Positions 36,091 through 44,951 of a stretch of 64,000 bases of DNA are shown here, in pieces. The notes under the pieces were generated by a model that searched no databases, was not told the origin of the DNA, and saw only the letters and a list, made by a program, of their open reading frames with translations. Numbering within the stretch: position 1 is the stretch's first letter; every line of letters starts with the position of its first letter. The DNA is taken from assembly GCA_937922675.1 (NCBI GenBank), contig CALAJN010000011.1:1-64000 (forward strand), written 5' to 3'. This DNA comes from an uncultured Granulosicoccaceae bacterium. Lineage in GTDB: Bacteria > Pseudomonadota > Gammaproteobacteria > Granulosicoccales > Granulosicoccaceae. The position numbers were made by a program, and so were the translations under genes.

Positions 36091-37266
36091 ATGTCAGCGA
36101 GTTCCACATCGTCAAACCCTGATTTTGACTTTGACACGCCCATTGACAGACAGGCTACGTCCAGTCTGAAGTGGGAGCGTTACGCCGGGCGGGATATCCT
36201 GCCGTTCTGGGTGGCAGATATGGACTTCGCGGTGGCCCAGCCAATACGTGATGCGCTGGCGGCTCGCCTGAATCACCCCATATACGGGTACACGGTGGCC
36301 TCGCCGAGTCTGGTGGAGGTGGTGAGCGGTTTTCTCGAGCAAGAACACGGCTGGCGTATCGACCCCGACTGGCTGGTGTGGTTACCCGGGGTGGTAACAG
36401 GCTTGGCAGTTGCCGCTCGAGCCTGTTGTGATAGTGGCGATGAGATCATGGTCAACCCGCCGATCTACCAGCATTTTTATGATTCACACGAAGACCGACG
36501 GCATCGCCTGCTTCGGGTTCCGCTGATGCACCAAAGCGATGGGCGGCGCACCTGGGATATCGACGCCATGCGTAGAGCCTGTACCGACCGTACCCGCTTG
36601 CTGATGCTTTGCTCGCCTCACAATCCGACCACAACCGTGTTCAGTGACGAGGAGCTGACAGCGGTCATGTCGCTGGCTGATGAGCGGAATCTGGTTGTGG
36701 TGAGCGACGAGATTCATTGTGATCTGGTGCTATCCGGCGCGCGGCATCGGCCAACTGCAGCCGCCGTTCCCGAGTTGTCCCACCGCACCATCACCCTGAT
36801 GAGTGCAAGCAAGACATGGAATATCGCTGGCTTGAATTGCTCCTTTGCCGTTATTCCCGATGCTTCATTACGGCAGCGGTTTTGCAAGAGTGCACAGTCC
36901 ATTGTCCCGATGGTGCCACCACTCGCCTACACTGCAACCGAGGCGGCCTATCGCGACGGCAATCCCTGGCGCCTGGCACTGCTCGACTACCTGCGCGGCA
37001 ATCTCGAGCGTATCGACGCGGTGTTGGCTGATTTACCAGAGCTTGCCTTACAGCCGCTCGAGGCCACTTATCTTGCATGGATCGATGCCAGTGCCATGCA
37101 GCTCGACGATACGCAGGCGCATTTTGAGGCGGCCGGAATCGGGTTGAACAGTGGCGAGCAATTTGGAGAGCCAGCCCACCTGCGCTTGAATTTTGCCTGC
37201 CCCCGGGCCGTACTCGATGAAGGTTTAGAGCGCCTGGTCAAGGGAGTGCATCAGGCAAGCGGCTGA
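36091..37266 (+). CDS. patB: PatB/MalY-type aminotransferase (cystathionine beta-lyase)
   Basis: Fold-type I PLP enzyme, 391 residues. C-S lyases of this family split cystathionine or other cysteine conjugates to thiol, pyruvate and ammonia. Motifs: PFWVADMDFAVAQPIRDAL near 37, YGYT near 65, CSPHNPTT near 173, VSDEIHCDLVL near 206 with the PLP-binding Asp, and the Schiff-base lysine in SASKTWNIAGL near 234. The WVADMDF and SDEIHCD forms are diagnostic of PatB/MalY rather than classical aminotransferases. The product could release sulfide or thiols; the substrate is inferred. Confidence 0.92.
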   Translation: MSASSTSSNPDFDFDTPIDRQATSSLKWERYAGRDILPFWVADMDFAVAQPIRDALAARLNHPIYGYTVASPSLVEVVSGFLEQEHGWRIDPDWLVWLPGVVTGLAVAARACCDSGDEIMVNPPIYQHFYDSHEDRRHRLLRVPLMHQSDGRRTWDIDAMRRACTDRTRLLMLCSPHNPTTTVFSDEELTAVMSLADERNLVVVSDEIHCDLVLSGARHRPTAAAVPELSHRTITLMSASKTWNIAGLNCSFAVIPDASLRQRFCKSAQSIVPMVPPLAYTATEAAYRDGNPWRLALLDYLRGNLERIDAVLADLPELALQPLEATYLAWIDASAMQLDDTQAHFEAAGIGLNSGEQFGEPAHLRLNFACPRAVLDEGLERLVKGVHQASG

Positions 37267-37303
37267 GTTGTATTATGTGACGAGCAGTAGCCTCGATGTA
37301 TTG

Positions 37304-37438
37304 CTACTGGGTTGCGTCACAGGCCTCTTCAACTCCATTGCCAAGCGAGTCGAGCATGGTGTTCGACAACAGCGGTGAGAGTGGACCGCCTTGAGGTATG
37401 CCACACCGACTCTCCTGAAAGTACGGGTTATCGACAAC
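37304..37438 (-). pseudogene. Remnant of a group II intron reverse transcriptase/maturase
   Basis: About 44 codons reading CGIPQGGPLSPLLSNTMLD and then SLGNGVEEAC before a TAG stop. The (G)xPQGGxxSPLLxNxxLDxL block is the highly conserved domain 4 of group II intron RTs. The catalytic YADD domain that should follow is absent, and the upstream part ends at the NUDIX stop codon. So this is a truncated fragment, not a gene. A seven-base inverted repeat CAGTAGC/GCTACTG (37285-37309) borders its 3' side. Confidence 0.7.
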
Positions 37439-37440
37439 CG

Positions 37441-38139
37441 CTAGTGCTTGCTGACGCTGTGTGCAGAGTGTGTTGTCAGCACGATCTCGCCATCGTTGAT
37501 GGCGCGTAGACAATTCAGCGTCATGCGCGCTGTAGCCCCCCAAAGAACCTCGCCATCATAGTCCTCGTAGACGATAACCGGGTGACGGCGCGCACTGGCG
37601 GGATCCATGTTGGCACGCGCGCGTCGCGTAAAGTTGCTGCGCTGACGCAACCAGTCGAGCGGAATGGTAAATGCGCGGGCGACTTCGCTGGCCTGTAGCA
37701 CAGGCGTAAAAGTCTGGTCGACAATGCCAACTACCGGTGTAACGGCGTAGTTGCTGATGGTTCGGTAGTCTGCAAGTCGCCCAAGGATACGAACCGAGGC
37801 GCTCGGCAGTCCAATCTCTTCCTCTGCCTCACGTAGCGCTGTGATCTCGGGTGATGCGTCTTCGGGTTCCTGCCGGCCTCCGGGGAAGGCAACCTGGCCA
37901 CTATGACGATCCGCTTGGTTGGCGGCTCGGCGTATGAACTGAATGTGCCAGTTGGCATTGTGGTAGATCAGCGGTACCAGCACAGCGGCCTGGCGCAGAG
38001 GGCCGGAAGACGCTTCGGGGATATCGCTGTTGTGATGCAAGCCCTCGTCAGCTTTGTCATCACCGGCAGCGTCATCCGGATCATCCTCCAGTATGGTTAG
38101 CTCTGTATTCACGAGTTCATTCGAAGTAAGGAAGACCAT
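37441..38139 (-). CDS. NUDIX hydrolase, coenzyme A pyrophosphatase type (NudL/YeaB)
   Basis: 232 residues. The UPF0035/CoA motif HSGQVAFPGG (about 79-88) precedes the Nudix box, which runs from GGRQEPED to ALREAEEEIGL (about 87-110). This combination marks peroxisomal/NudL-type CoA diphosphatases that cleave CoA to phosphopantetheine and adenosine 3',5'-bisphosphate. The N-terminal 45 residues are acidic and not conserved, so the true start may be later (for example GTG at 38112). The longest frame begins at ATG 38139 and overlaps the divergent flavin reductase ATG within ATGCAT. Confidence 0.88.
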   Translation of the reverse strand: MVFLTSNELVNTELTILEDDPDDAAGDDKADEGLHHNSDIPEASSGPLRQAAVLVPLIYHNANWHIQFIRRAANQADRHSGQVAFPGGRQEPEDASPEITALREAEEEIGLPSASVRILGRLADYRTISNYAVTPVVGIVDQTFTPVLQASEVARAFTIPLDWLRQRSNFTRRARANMDPASARRHPVIVYEDYDGEVLWGATARMTLNCLRAINDGEIVLTTHSAHSVSKH

Positions 38140-38767
38140 GCATATCGATTTCGGCGAGTTGGCCCCAGCCTCTGTTTACGCGATGATGACGCAAACCATC
38201 GTACCGCGGCCAATAGCGTGGGTATTGACCCGCAATGCCGACGATAGTTTGAACCTTGCGCCATTTTCCTACTTCAGCGCAGTGTGCAGTGCGCCCCCAA
38301 CCATCATGCTCTCGGTTGGCAAGCACGTGGATGGGCGGGAAAAGGACACTCGCCGCAACATCCGCGAGAGAGAGGAGTGTGTGGTGCATATTGCTCACAG
38401 CGGACAGGCGGAATTCATGACTGCCACCAGCGCATCGCTGGCAGCTGATGTGTCCGAGCTTGAGCAGGCTGAAAAGGTTTTCGGGGCTGCTGCAACCGAG
38501 CTTGTGCCGATGCCAGGGAGTTCCTTACCGCGCCTGAAGCAGTGTCGCGTGGCCTACGCGTGTCGGCATGATCAGACCATTGACGTCGGTCCACAGGGTG
38601 TGGTTCTGGCGCGTGTGTCTGATGTGTGGCTGGATGATGAAATCGTGACCGAGGATGCCAAGGGCCGGATCAAGGTAGATGCCAAGGCACTGGATCCTCT
38701 TGGTCGGCTTGGCGGTGGGGAGTATGTAACAGCCGGTGACGTTGTTTTTGTTGAACGCCCTGCGTGA
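38138..38767 (+). CDS. Flavin reductase family protein (FMN-binding split barrel)
   Basis: 209 residues of the DIM6/NTAB flavin reductase-like family. The FMN-binding pattern is seen in MTQTIVPRPIAWVLT near 16-30, NLAPFSYFSAVCSAPPTIMLSV near 38-59, KDTRRNIRE near 67 and FMTATSA near 89. Members reduce FMN with NAD(P)H or act as flavoprotein oxygenase partners; the partner is unknown here. The start is firm: TAAGGA ends five bases before ATG 38138. The stop overlaps the next gene by four bases. Confidence 0.9.
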   Translation: MHIDFGELAPASVYAMMTQTIVPRPIAWVLTRNADDSLNLAPFSYFSAVCSAPPTIMLSVGKHVDGREKDTRRNIREREECVVHIAHSGQAEFMTATSASLAADVSELEQAEKVFGAAATELVPMPGSSLPRLKQCRVAYACRHDQTIDVGPQGVVLARVSDVWLDDEIVTEDAKGRIKVDAKALDPLGRLGGGEYVTAGDVVFVERPA

Positions 38768-39537
38768 CTCGTCCTCGTCATCGTTTGTGGCCGCGCGGGT
38801 GGCGCGGCTGGCGTCCGATTGTGCTGCTTGTCCTCGCTCTGGCTGCAATAGTGATTGCGATGGCATGGGCATGGACGTCGTTACCGATTGCCGAGTTCAT
38901 TGACTCTCTTCAGGAGCGTGTTGCGGGGCTCGGCTTTCTCGGCTTTGGCGTATTTGCGCTGGCCTACACCGTGATCACGTTGGTGCTCGGTCCTGCGTCG
39001 GTGTTGTCCGCCAGCGCGGGGCTGGTGTGGGGGCCCGTGACAGGGCTCGTCTCGGTTGTTGTTGCGGCCACTATCGCTGCGGTAGTGGCTGCCCTGGTCG
39101 GGCGGTTTTTCGGGCGTGATCACGTGCAGCGCCTTGTGGCCAGGGACCGTCGTCTGCAGGCGGTCATACAGGCGGTTGAGACCAGTGGATGGCGGGTCGT
39201 GGTGTTGCTCAGATTGAGCCCTTTGTTGCCCTTTGGTATCCAGAACTACCTGCTCTCGGTGACGGGTATTCGTTTGCTGCCCTACGCTTTGGCCACCGCG
39301 ATCGGCATTGTGCCGAGTAGCGCCGTGTACGTGTACCTCGGCAGTCTGGGGCATGGTTTGGCCACCAGTGGTGTGGGCGGTGAGGGCGTCGCTACCGGAG
39401 GAGTCGTCCGTTGGGTGTTGCTGGGTGTCGGTTTGGTGGCTACAGTTCTGGTTGTGACACTGATAACGCGTCGGGCTCAAGCCGCGCTGAAGAGAGCAAC
39501 GATTGAGTCTGCAGGCGATACAACAGACCGACAATAA
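38764..39537 (+). CDS. TVP38/TMEM64 family (DedA-like) membrane protein
   Basis: 257 residues with about six membrane segments. The conserved SNARE-associated/VTT core has GFGVFALAYTVITLVLGPASVLSASAG near 61 and the LLRLSPLLPFGIQNYLLSVTGI motif near 148-169, including the F/Y-x-x-x-N-Y loop typical of the family. Related proteins act as lipid scramblases or undecaprenyl-phosphate transporters in other organisms; the role here is open. The GTG start overlaps the flavin reductase stop, implying coupling. Confidence 0.9.
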   Translation: MTRPRHRLWPRGWRGWRPIVLLVLALAAIVIAMAWAWTSLPIAEFIDSLQERVAGLGFLGFGVFALAYTVITLVLGPASVLSASAGLVWGPVTGLVSVVVAATIAAVVAALVGRFFGRDHVQRLVARDRRLQAVIQAVETSGWRVVVLLRLSPLLPFGIQNYLLSVTGIRLLPYALATAIGIVPSSAVYVYLGSLGHGLATSGVGGEGVATGGVVRWVLLGVGLVATVLVVTLITRRAQAALKRATIESAGDTTDRQ

Positions 39538-39554
39538 CCGGACATCACCTGAGC

Positions 39555-40418
39555 ATGACAGCCTTGTGGCCCGTGGCCCGTCCAAGCGTGCGGCTGTGCG
39601 CATTTGCAGCTGTGGCCGCAGCCGTAGCGATATTGACGCCTGTTACCTCGGCCCACGCCTTTGAGGTGCCAAAGGTGCTGGACGATGGCTGGCAGAGTCG
39701 CGCCCGCTTGTTTGGTGAAAGGACCACAGGCGCCTCGAGTACGACCAGCCTTTCTGCGCGCTTGTCGGGGCAATACCGCCAAGGCCGCTTTGAAGGTCGG
39801 CTGGATACCCGATATCTGCGCAGCACCGCCTCTCTGGACGTGGCACGAACCGATGCCAATGGTGATGCTGTGGTGGGTGCAGATGGCGATGTGATCACCG
39901 ATGAGGTAAGCCGGCGTAGTCGCGATCGCCGATACCTCTTGTTTGAGCCTCGCTGGTACTTATCGGGCGAGAAAATGTACTTGTTCGGCTTGCTTGACGC
40001 TGACAGGGACCGACCCACAGGGGTAGACCTCTCGCTCAGGCAAATTGCCGGTGTCGGTTATCGCTTGTGGGGCGACAAGAAGAACTTCCTCGCAGCCGGT
40101 ATTGGACTGGGGGAGAAGCGTTTGAGGACCACCGGTGGTACGCGTGATGACAGCGGCATTGGCTACTTTGGGATCAAGCTTGCGCTACAAACGTCAGAGC
40201 GCACGCGCATTGGCGCTGAGCTTGATTCTGATTTTGGTGGCAGCAATGATTTCACCGAGTTTTCCTTGACCTTCGGTCTGGAACTCACGGGCCAGGTGAG
40301 CTTGAGCTTTGCGTTTCAAGCCAGTGTGAACTCCGAAATAGACGCAGCTGACAGTGCATCGGCCAACAGTCTTGACAGTCGCACAGTGATCGGCTTCGAG
40401 GTAGATCTTCCGGGCTGA
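39555..40418 (+). CDS. DUF481 outer-membrane protein (YdiY-like)
   Basis: 287 residues. A signal peptide with cleavage near residue 35 (TSAHA|FE) is followed by a DUF481 beta-barrel: alternating amphipathic strands such as RYLLFEPRWYLSGEKMYLFGLLDADRD split by short turns, GVGYRLWGDKKNFLAAGIGLG, and a terminal strand ending GFEVDLPG. DUF481 members are described as salt-induced outer-membrane proteins in some bacteria; function is otherwise unknown. It is 17 bases after the TVP38 gene and could be in its operon. Confidence 0.85.
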   Translation: MTALWPVARPSVRLCAFAAVAAAVAILTPVTSAHAFEVPKVLDDGWQSRARLFGERTTGASSTTSLSARLSGQYRQGRFEGRLDTRYLRSTASLDVARTDANGDAVVGADGDVITDEVSRRSRDRRYLLFEPRWYLSGEKMYLFGLLDADRDRPTGVDLSLRQIAGVGYRLWGDKKNFLAAGIGLGEKRLRTTGGTRDDSGIGYFGIKLALQTSERTRIGAELDSDFGGSNDFTEFSLTFGLELTGQVSLSFAFQASVNSEIDAADSASANSLDSRTVIGFEVDLPG

Positions 40419-40465
40419 CTTGTGGTCAGGGGTGTACGGACGCGATGGCGCGCAGGCAGTGTGTA

Positions 40466-42289
40466 TCAATTATCCATGCGCGCTTGTTGGCCTGCACTCG
40501 GCAGTGCCAAGGCGTGTTGATCGCCAGAGAATATGTCGGCTATCAGGACGCGTGTGCTCTCAAGCCAATCCATCCCTGCAAGGCATTCTGGCGGTGCGTT
40601 TTCTGGCCGACAGGCCACGGCTGACTGTTCGGCCTGCTGTGTTGTTTCAAAGTGCATTCCGTAAACAGGTCGGTACAGCTTCTCATTCTGATTGGCTGTC
40701 CAGCTCAGTAGGCCTTGCTGCTCCACCCCAAGCAGATCGAGCACCAGAGAGGGGAGTCGGTATAGCGGTAGCTTTCCAACAGGCCTGGGGCCGCGCTGCC
40801 CGTCAATGACGATCAGGGGTGTGGTGACCAAAAACTCGAACATATCGCCTGTAAACGCGTCTCTCTTTTCTGGCAAGCCGAGCACCTGCTTGTAGACGCC
40901 ATAGTTGGGCTCGAGAAACGGCAGATGATCACCAAATATCACGATCAGGGAATCTGGATCCTGCGTACGTAGAACGTCCAGCCGGGCCATCAAGTCGCGT
41001 GATTTGTACCACACGTGGTTGAGATACCCGTTAAGAAACATCGCCTCCTTTCCTGGTGCCACTTGATTCGGGTAGCGATCACTGCCGGGGTAGGGCAAAT
41101 GACCGTAGTAGGTCAACATGTAGTTGAGTATTGGCGCATCAGCAGGTGTCACTTGATCAAAGACCTGAGAAAAATAGCTGCCATCCATCAGCAGGCCGCC
41201 GACACTGTCGGACATATCAAAGTCCTGTTTGCTCAAGTACTGATCGAAGCCAGCCAGGCGGTAGGCGTGTGTGCGATTCCAGAAGCCAGGCACGTTGGGG
41301 TGAGAGGCGATCGTGTTGAAGCCTGCATCCGATAACAGTCTTGGTAGACAGGGCACAGGACGTCGCATCCAGCCTTCAAAAAACACGGCGTTCTCGGTAA
41401 CCGGAAACCCGCACAGAGCTTCAAACTCGGCGTTGGCGGTGTAGCCACCAAAGACGGGCGACAGAACCACCGAGTTATCCGTCTGTGCCCAGAGCTTTCT
41501 GAATTCCGGGTCCACGGGATCTTCGGGCACCCAGTCAGTACCGAGTGACAACGGATCAAAAAATGACTCGAGCACGATGATGTGTACGTTGCGCCGGGCG
41601 ATGCCTGAAAGATCCGGTATGGCGGGTGATTGACGCTGTGGAAGAGTCGCCAGAGCATCAGCAACACGTTGCTTGTCCGGTGTCTGGCCAACTTTGGCTG
41701 CTGTGCGTACGGATTCCTGCAATACGTGCAGAGCAAGCCCACGCTTGCGAAAATTCTCGGGTTGGTTCCACACCGAGTTGCCGAAGGTGGCATCAAGCTG
41801 AACGGCTGTGGCAGAACTGTTACTGATGATGAGAGTGGTTATGGCGCCGATAATCGTCAGCGTTACCCACGTTCCGAGATGTCTCCAACGTATCGCGTAG
41901 GCAAGCGCCAGGGCCGGCAAGATCAGCACTGCCAGGGCGAATACCTTTTTGAAGCCCTCCAGCAGGTGGATCACATTTGCGATATTGATGAAGTCATCCG
42001 GGCTGATCGGTACGCCAAGGGTCAGTAGCTTGAGCCCGTTTGCGACCTGAAATCCTGTGATGATCAAGCAGGCAATAGCCAACGTCTTCCAGCGATGGCC
42101 GATCAGCAACCAGAGCACGCCGATCACGATCAGATTGCCAAGCAGATCGCGCCAGCGATACGCGTCATCCAGAGGCACATCCATGCCGTGCGCCAACAGC
42201 GCTCGCAACGTGAGCCCTAGCGCAAGGCCAAAGCCTGTGAGTACCGCGAAGTCGGTCAGAACCTTGCGGTTGGATGAAAGCCAGTTCAT
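40466..42289 (-). CDS. LtaS/OpgB-like sulfatase-family phosphoglycerol transferase
   Basis: 607 residues. About five membrane helices fill residues 10-165. A periplasmic alkaline-phosphatase/sulfatase domain follows: metal-binding ESFFDP near 240, the catalytic threonine in GGYTANAEFEALCG near 284, and FGDHLPFLEPNYG near 455. Relatives are lipoteichoic acid synthases and OpgB, which transfers phosphoglycerol to periplasmic glucans. It lies 10 bases downstream of ndvB on the same strand, so decorating NdvB glucans is a reasonable inference. It ends 47 bases from the convergent DUF481 gene. Confidence 0.85.
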   Translation of the reverse strand: MNWLSSNRKVLTDFAVLTGFGLALGLTLRALLAHGMDVPLDDAYRWRDLLGNLIVIGVLWLLIGHRWKTLAIACLIITGFQVANGLKLLTLGVPISPDDFINIANVIHLLEGFKKVFALAVLILPALALAYAIRWRHLGTWVTLTIIGAITTLIISNSSATAVQLDATFGNSVWNQPENFRKRGLALHVLQESVRTAAKVGQTPDKQRVADALATLPQRQSPAIPDLSGIARRNVHIIVLESFFDPLSLGTDWVPEDPVDPEFRKLWAQTDNSVVLSPVFGGYTANAEFEALCGFPVTENAVFFEGWMRRPVPCLPRLLSDAGFNTIASHPNVPGFWNRTHAYRLAGFDQYLSKQDFDMSDSVGGLLMDGSYFSQVFDQVTPADAPILNYMLTYYGHLPYPGSDRYPNQVAPGKEAMFLNGYLNHVWYKSRDLMARLDVLRTQDPDSLIVIFGDHLPFLEPNYGVYKQVLGLPEKRDAFTGDMFEFLVTTPLIVIDGQRGPRPVGKLPLYRLPSLVLDLLGVEQQGLLSWTANQNEKLYRPVYGMHFETTQQAEQSAVACRPENAPPECLAGMDWLESTRVLIADIFSGDQHALALPSAGQQARMDN

Positions 42290-42299
42290 CGTGCCGCTA

Positions 42300-44951
42300 C
42301 TAGTGACGCAAGGCGGCGTTCTCTACGACACCGGGTATCTGATTGATCAACAGGCTCTTGTCCTGACCTTCGAGCACCGAAGGTGGCGCGGTTTTTCCGG
42401 TCGAGCTGATCAGGGACAAAACGACCGCGGAGACATACGGGATCGCTTGTACAACGAGCAAGGTCACCCAGAGTCGGGTGTCGGCGAGATACGCATCATC
42501 GCGTTGAGCAATGGTGAATGCAGCCAACAGCAAGGCGAAAGCTAGTAGACATTCTTCACGTGCATCGTTGAGCGCTTGTAGCCACCCGTGTTTTGCTACG
42601 CACTTGGGCGTTCTGAAAAAGCCGATGGAGGTGTTGTGCAAGCCTGCCAGCATGGCTCGCGAAATCGTATGCGAGACCGCAAGACCAGCGATTGCCGCTG
42701 CAATACTCTGGAGCCCGGAGGCTCGCATGCGCCAGCGATAGAGTACTAACATCTTGCTGACCTTGAAGATGAAAAAGCTGATCGGTAGCAAGCTGAGCAT
42801 GACTTCCGGAGGAGTGAAGTCATGCGGGTAGAGAATCAGAAGCACTGAAAAAGCGAGCGCAATGCAATTGAACAGCAGACTCAAGCCATCAGCCATCCAC
42901 GGTAGCCAGCCGGCCAGAAAGTGATAGCGTTGACCGGAGTTGAGCTTCGAATTTGACAACGACAGGAAGTAGCGAATGTGATGGCGCAGTATCAAGGCTG
43001 AGCCGTATGCCCAACGAAATCGCTGCTTCTTGTAGTCAAGAAAGGTATCTGGCATGAGTCCGCGGCCGTAGGACTGAGGTACGTACACAGCGCGGTGGCC
43101 ATCGGCGAGAATACGCAATCCAAGCTCTGCGTCCTCTGTGATGCACCAGGTCGCCCAACCGTCAACATCTTGTAGCGCCGTGCGACGCACGATCGTCATG
43201 GTGCCATGCTGGATGATCGCGTTGCGTGCATCGCGGTTGAGCATGCCAATGCCGAAAAAGCCTGCGTATTCACAATAGATCATCGACTTGAACAGACTCT
43301 CGTCTGCGTCTCGGTAGTCCTGAGGTGCCTGTACGATCGCGACTTGTCGATCCTCAAACAGCGGCAGGCACTCGGCTAGCCAATTCGGAGCAACCACATA
43401 GTCGCTGTCGATAACGGCGACGTAGTCAACGTCTTGCGCTGTGTACTCAAGTGCCAGATTCAGTGCACCTGCCTTGTAGCCTTTAAGGTTATCAACGTGC
43501 CAGAAGCGAAAGCGCTCACCCTGCCGTGCACACCAGTCCTGCACCGGTTGCCATTTGCCTGCGTCCCTGGTGTTGTTGTCGATCACGATGACTTCGTAGT
43601 CGGGATAGTCAAGCTCACGCAAGGCTGCCAGAGTCTCGATGACCATCTCCGGGGGCTCGTCATGGACAGGCACATGAATCGACACCTTGCCGCCCGGTCG
43701 TGTGGAGTAACGTAACCGTCCACGTGGCCGGTGATTTCGTTTGTTCCAGATCGACTCTGCCCACTCGTGTGCCTCGGTCAGCAGTACCAGCGAGATGCAC
43801 AAGGCAGCAATCAATACACCGATGCCAACCAGCACCTGCTCCCAGGTGAGGTACTTTTGCGAGTAGTCATAAACAAGCCAGACCACAGCGCTCGACAAGG
43901 CGCAGGAGACCAGCACCAGAAAGCCACGTCCGCCATGTACCAAGCCGCCGCTATCGCGCAACAGGAGCGTTAGCAGCAATATGGTGATTGCAATGGACAA
44001 GCCGGCTAATGCTGGCCATTCGGGCACCGCCGTTACCGGTGCAGCAAACGGAAACTTTGCTTCGCGTTGTGCGTTATAGATGCCCCAGTAGCGCCCTACC
44101 GCACCTTCATTGGTTTTCCAGATCTGGTCAAAGGCTTCGAGTACGAAGTAGTCGGTTTCACGCTCGCCCGCGGTCCTCAGAAACTGGCGCAAGAAGGTTG
44201 CCTGATTTTTCAGCGAGGGCTCGGCGCCACCTCGCTTTCTGCCCTCGCTGGGCCAGCCGACCTCGCCCAGCATCACAGGCTTGCCGGCAAAGGTTTGCTC
44301 CAGTTGTTCAAGCCGCTCGAATACGTATTCGTCAGCTTGATGCGCGGGCACACCTTCCCAGTAGGGCAACACGTGTGCAGTGATGAAATCAACGTGCTCT
44401 GCCAGCGACGGGTTCTTGATCCAGTTGCTCCAGGTCTCCGCCACGGTAACGGGTATGGGGGCAACAAACTGGCGTACCTCGTTGACATAGGCTGTCAACT
44501 CCTCGACATCGAGCTCGTTGCGCAGCAGGGTCTCGTTACCGACGATGATGGCATCGACAGAACCCTGAAACTCGGGCAAGCGTCTGATCAGGTCATTGAT
44601 TTCGCGCTCGTTACGCTCCAGATCGTCGGAAATCCAGACGCCTACAGTGCTGGTAAGCCCGCGCTCACGGGCAAGACGGGGTACCGCACCCAGGGTGCCC
44701 TCGGTTGAGTACGTACGTACCGAGCGAACCTTGTCGCTGAGTAGATCGAGGTCTCGTGCTATCTGATCCTCGCTGGGATAAGAGGCGCCTTCCGGAGATT
44801 GATTGGGGCGAAACGGCGAGAACGAAACCCCCTCGATCATGGCGGGCCACGGCGGCGCGTATCCCGGACGGTTGAACAGCGCCCACAGTGCGATGAGTAG
44901 CGTTGCGGCTACCAACAGGAGAATCCAGGATGCGCGGTCGATGGTTTTCAA
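42300..44951 (-). CDS. ndvB: NdvB-type beta-1,3-glucan synthase (GH17-GT2 fusion)
   Basis: 883 residues. One N-terminal membrane anchor precedes a periplasmic GH17 glucanosyltransferase domain (about 38-310), with acid/base Glu140 in VGNETLLR and nucleophile Glu230 in LGEVGWPSEG. Membrane helices lead to a cytoplasmic GT2 domain with VIDNNT, DSDY, TEDAE and QRFRW, the processive synthase motifs. More helices follow. The same domain order occurs in Pseudomonas NdvB, which makes cyclic beta-1,3-glucans linked to biofilm drug tolerance and osmoadaptation. The 352-base leader region upstream has a direct-repeat regulatory candidate. Confidence 0.94.
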   Translation of the reverse strand: MKTIDRASWILLLVAATLLIALWALFNRPGYAPPWPAMIEGVSFSPFRPNQSPEGASYPSEDQIARDLDLLSDKVRSVRTYSTEGTLGAVPRLARERGLTSTVGVWISDDLERNEREINDLIRRLPEFQGSVDAIIVGNETLLRNELDVEELTAYVNEVRQFVAPIPVTVAETWSNWIKNPSLAEHVDFITAHVLPYWEGVPAHQADEYVFERLEQLEQTFAGKPVMLGEVGWPSEGRKRGGAEPSLKNQATFLRQFLRTAGERETDYFVLEAFDQIWKTNEGAVGRYWGIYNAQREAKFPFAAPVTAVPEWPALAGLSIAITILLLTLLLRDSGGLVHGGRGFLVLVSCALSSAVVWLVYDYSQKYLTWEQVLVGIGVLIAALCISLVLLTEAHEWAESIWNKRNHRPRGRLRYSTRPGGKVSIHVPVHDEPPEMVIETLAALRELDYPDYEVIVIDNNTRDAGKWQPVQDWCARQGERFRFWHVDNLKGYKAGALNLALEYTAQDVDYVAVIDSDYVVAPNWLAECLPLFEDRQVAIVQAPQDYRDADESLFKSMIYCEYAGFFGIGMLNRDARNAIIQHGTMTIVRRTALQDVDGWATWCITEDAELGLRILADGHRAVYVPQSYGRGLMPDTFLDYKKQRFRWAYGSALILRHHIRYFLSLSNSKLNSGQRYHFLAGWLPWMADGLSLLFNCIALAFSVLLILYPHDFTPPEVMLSLLPISFFIFKVSKMLVLYRWRMRASGLQSIAAAIAGLAVSHTISRAMLAGLHNTSIGFFRTPKCVAKHGWLQALNDAREECLLAFALLLAAFTIAQRDDAYLADTRLWVTLLVVQAIPYVSAVVLSLISSTGKTAPPSVLEGQDKSLLINQIPGVVENAALRH

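Noticed and set aside
43988-44708. Open frames of 131 and 213 codons opposite ndvB
   Set aside because: They overlap each other and the well-supported GH17 domain on the other strand, and show no family pattern.
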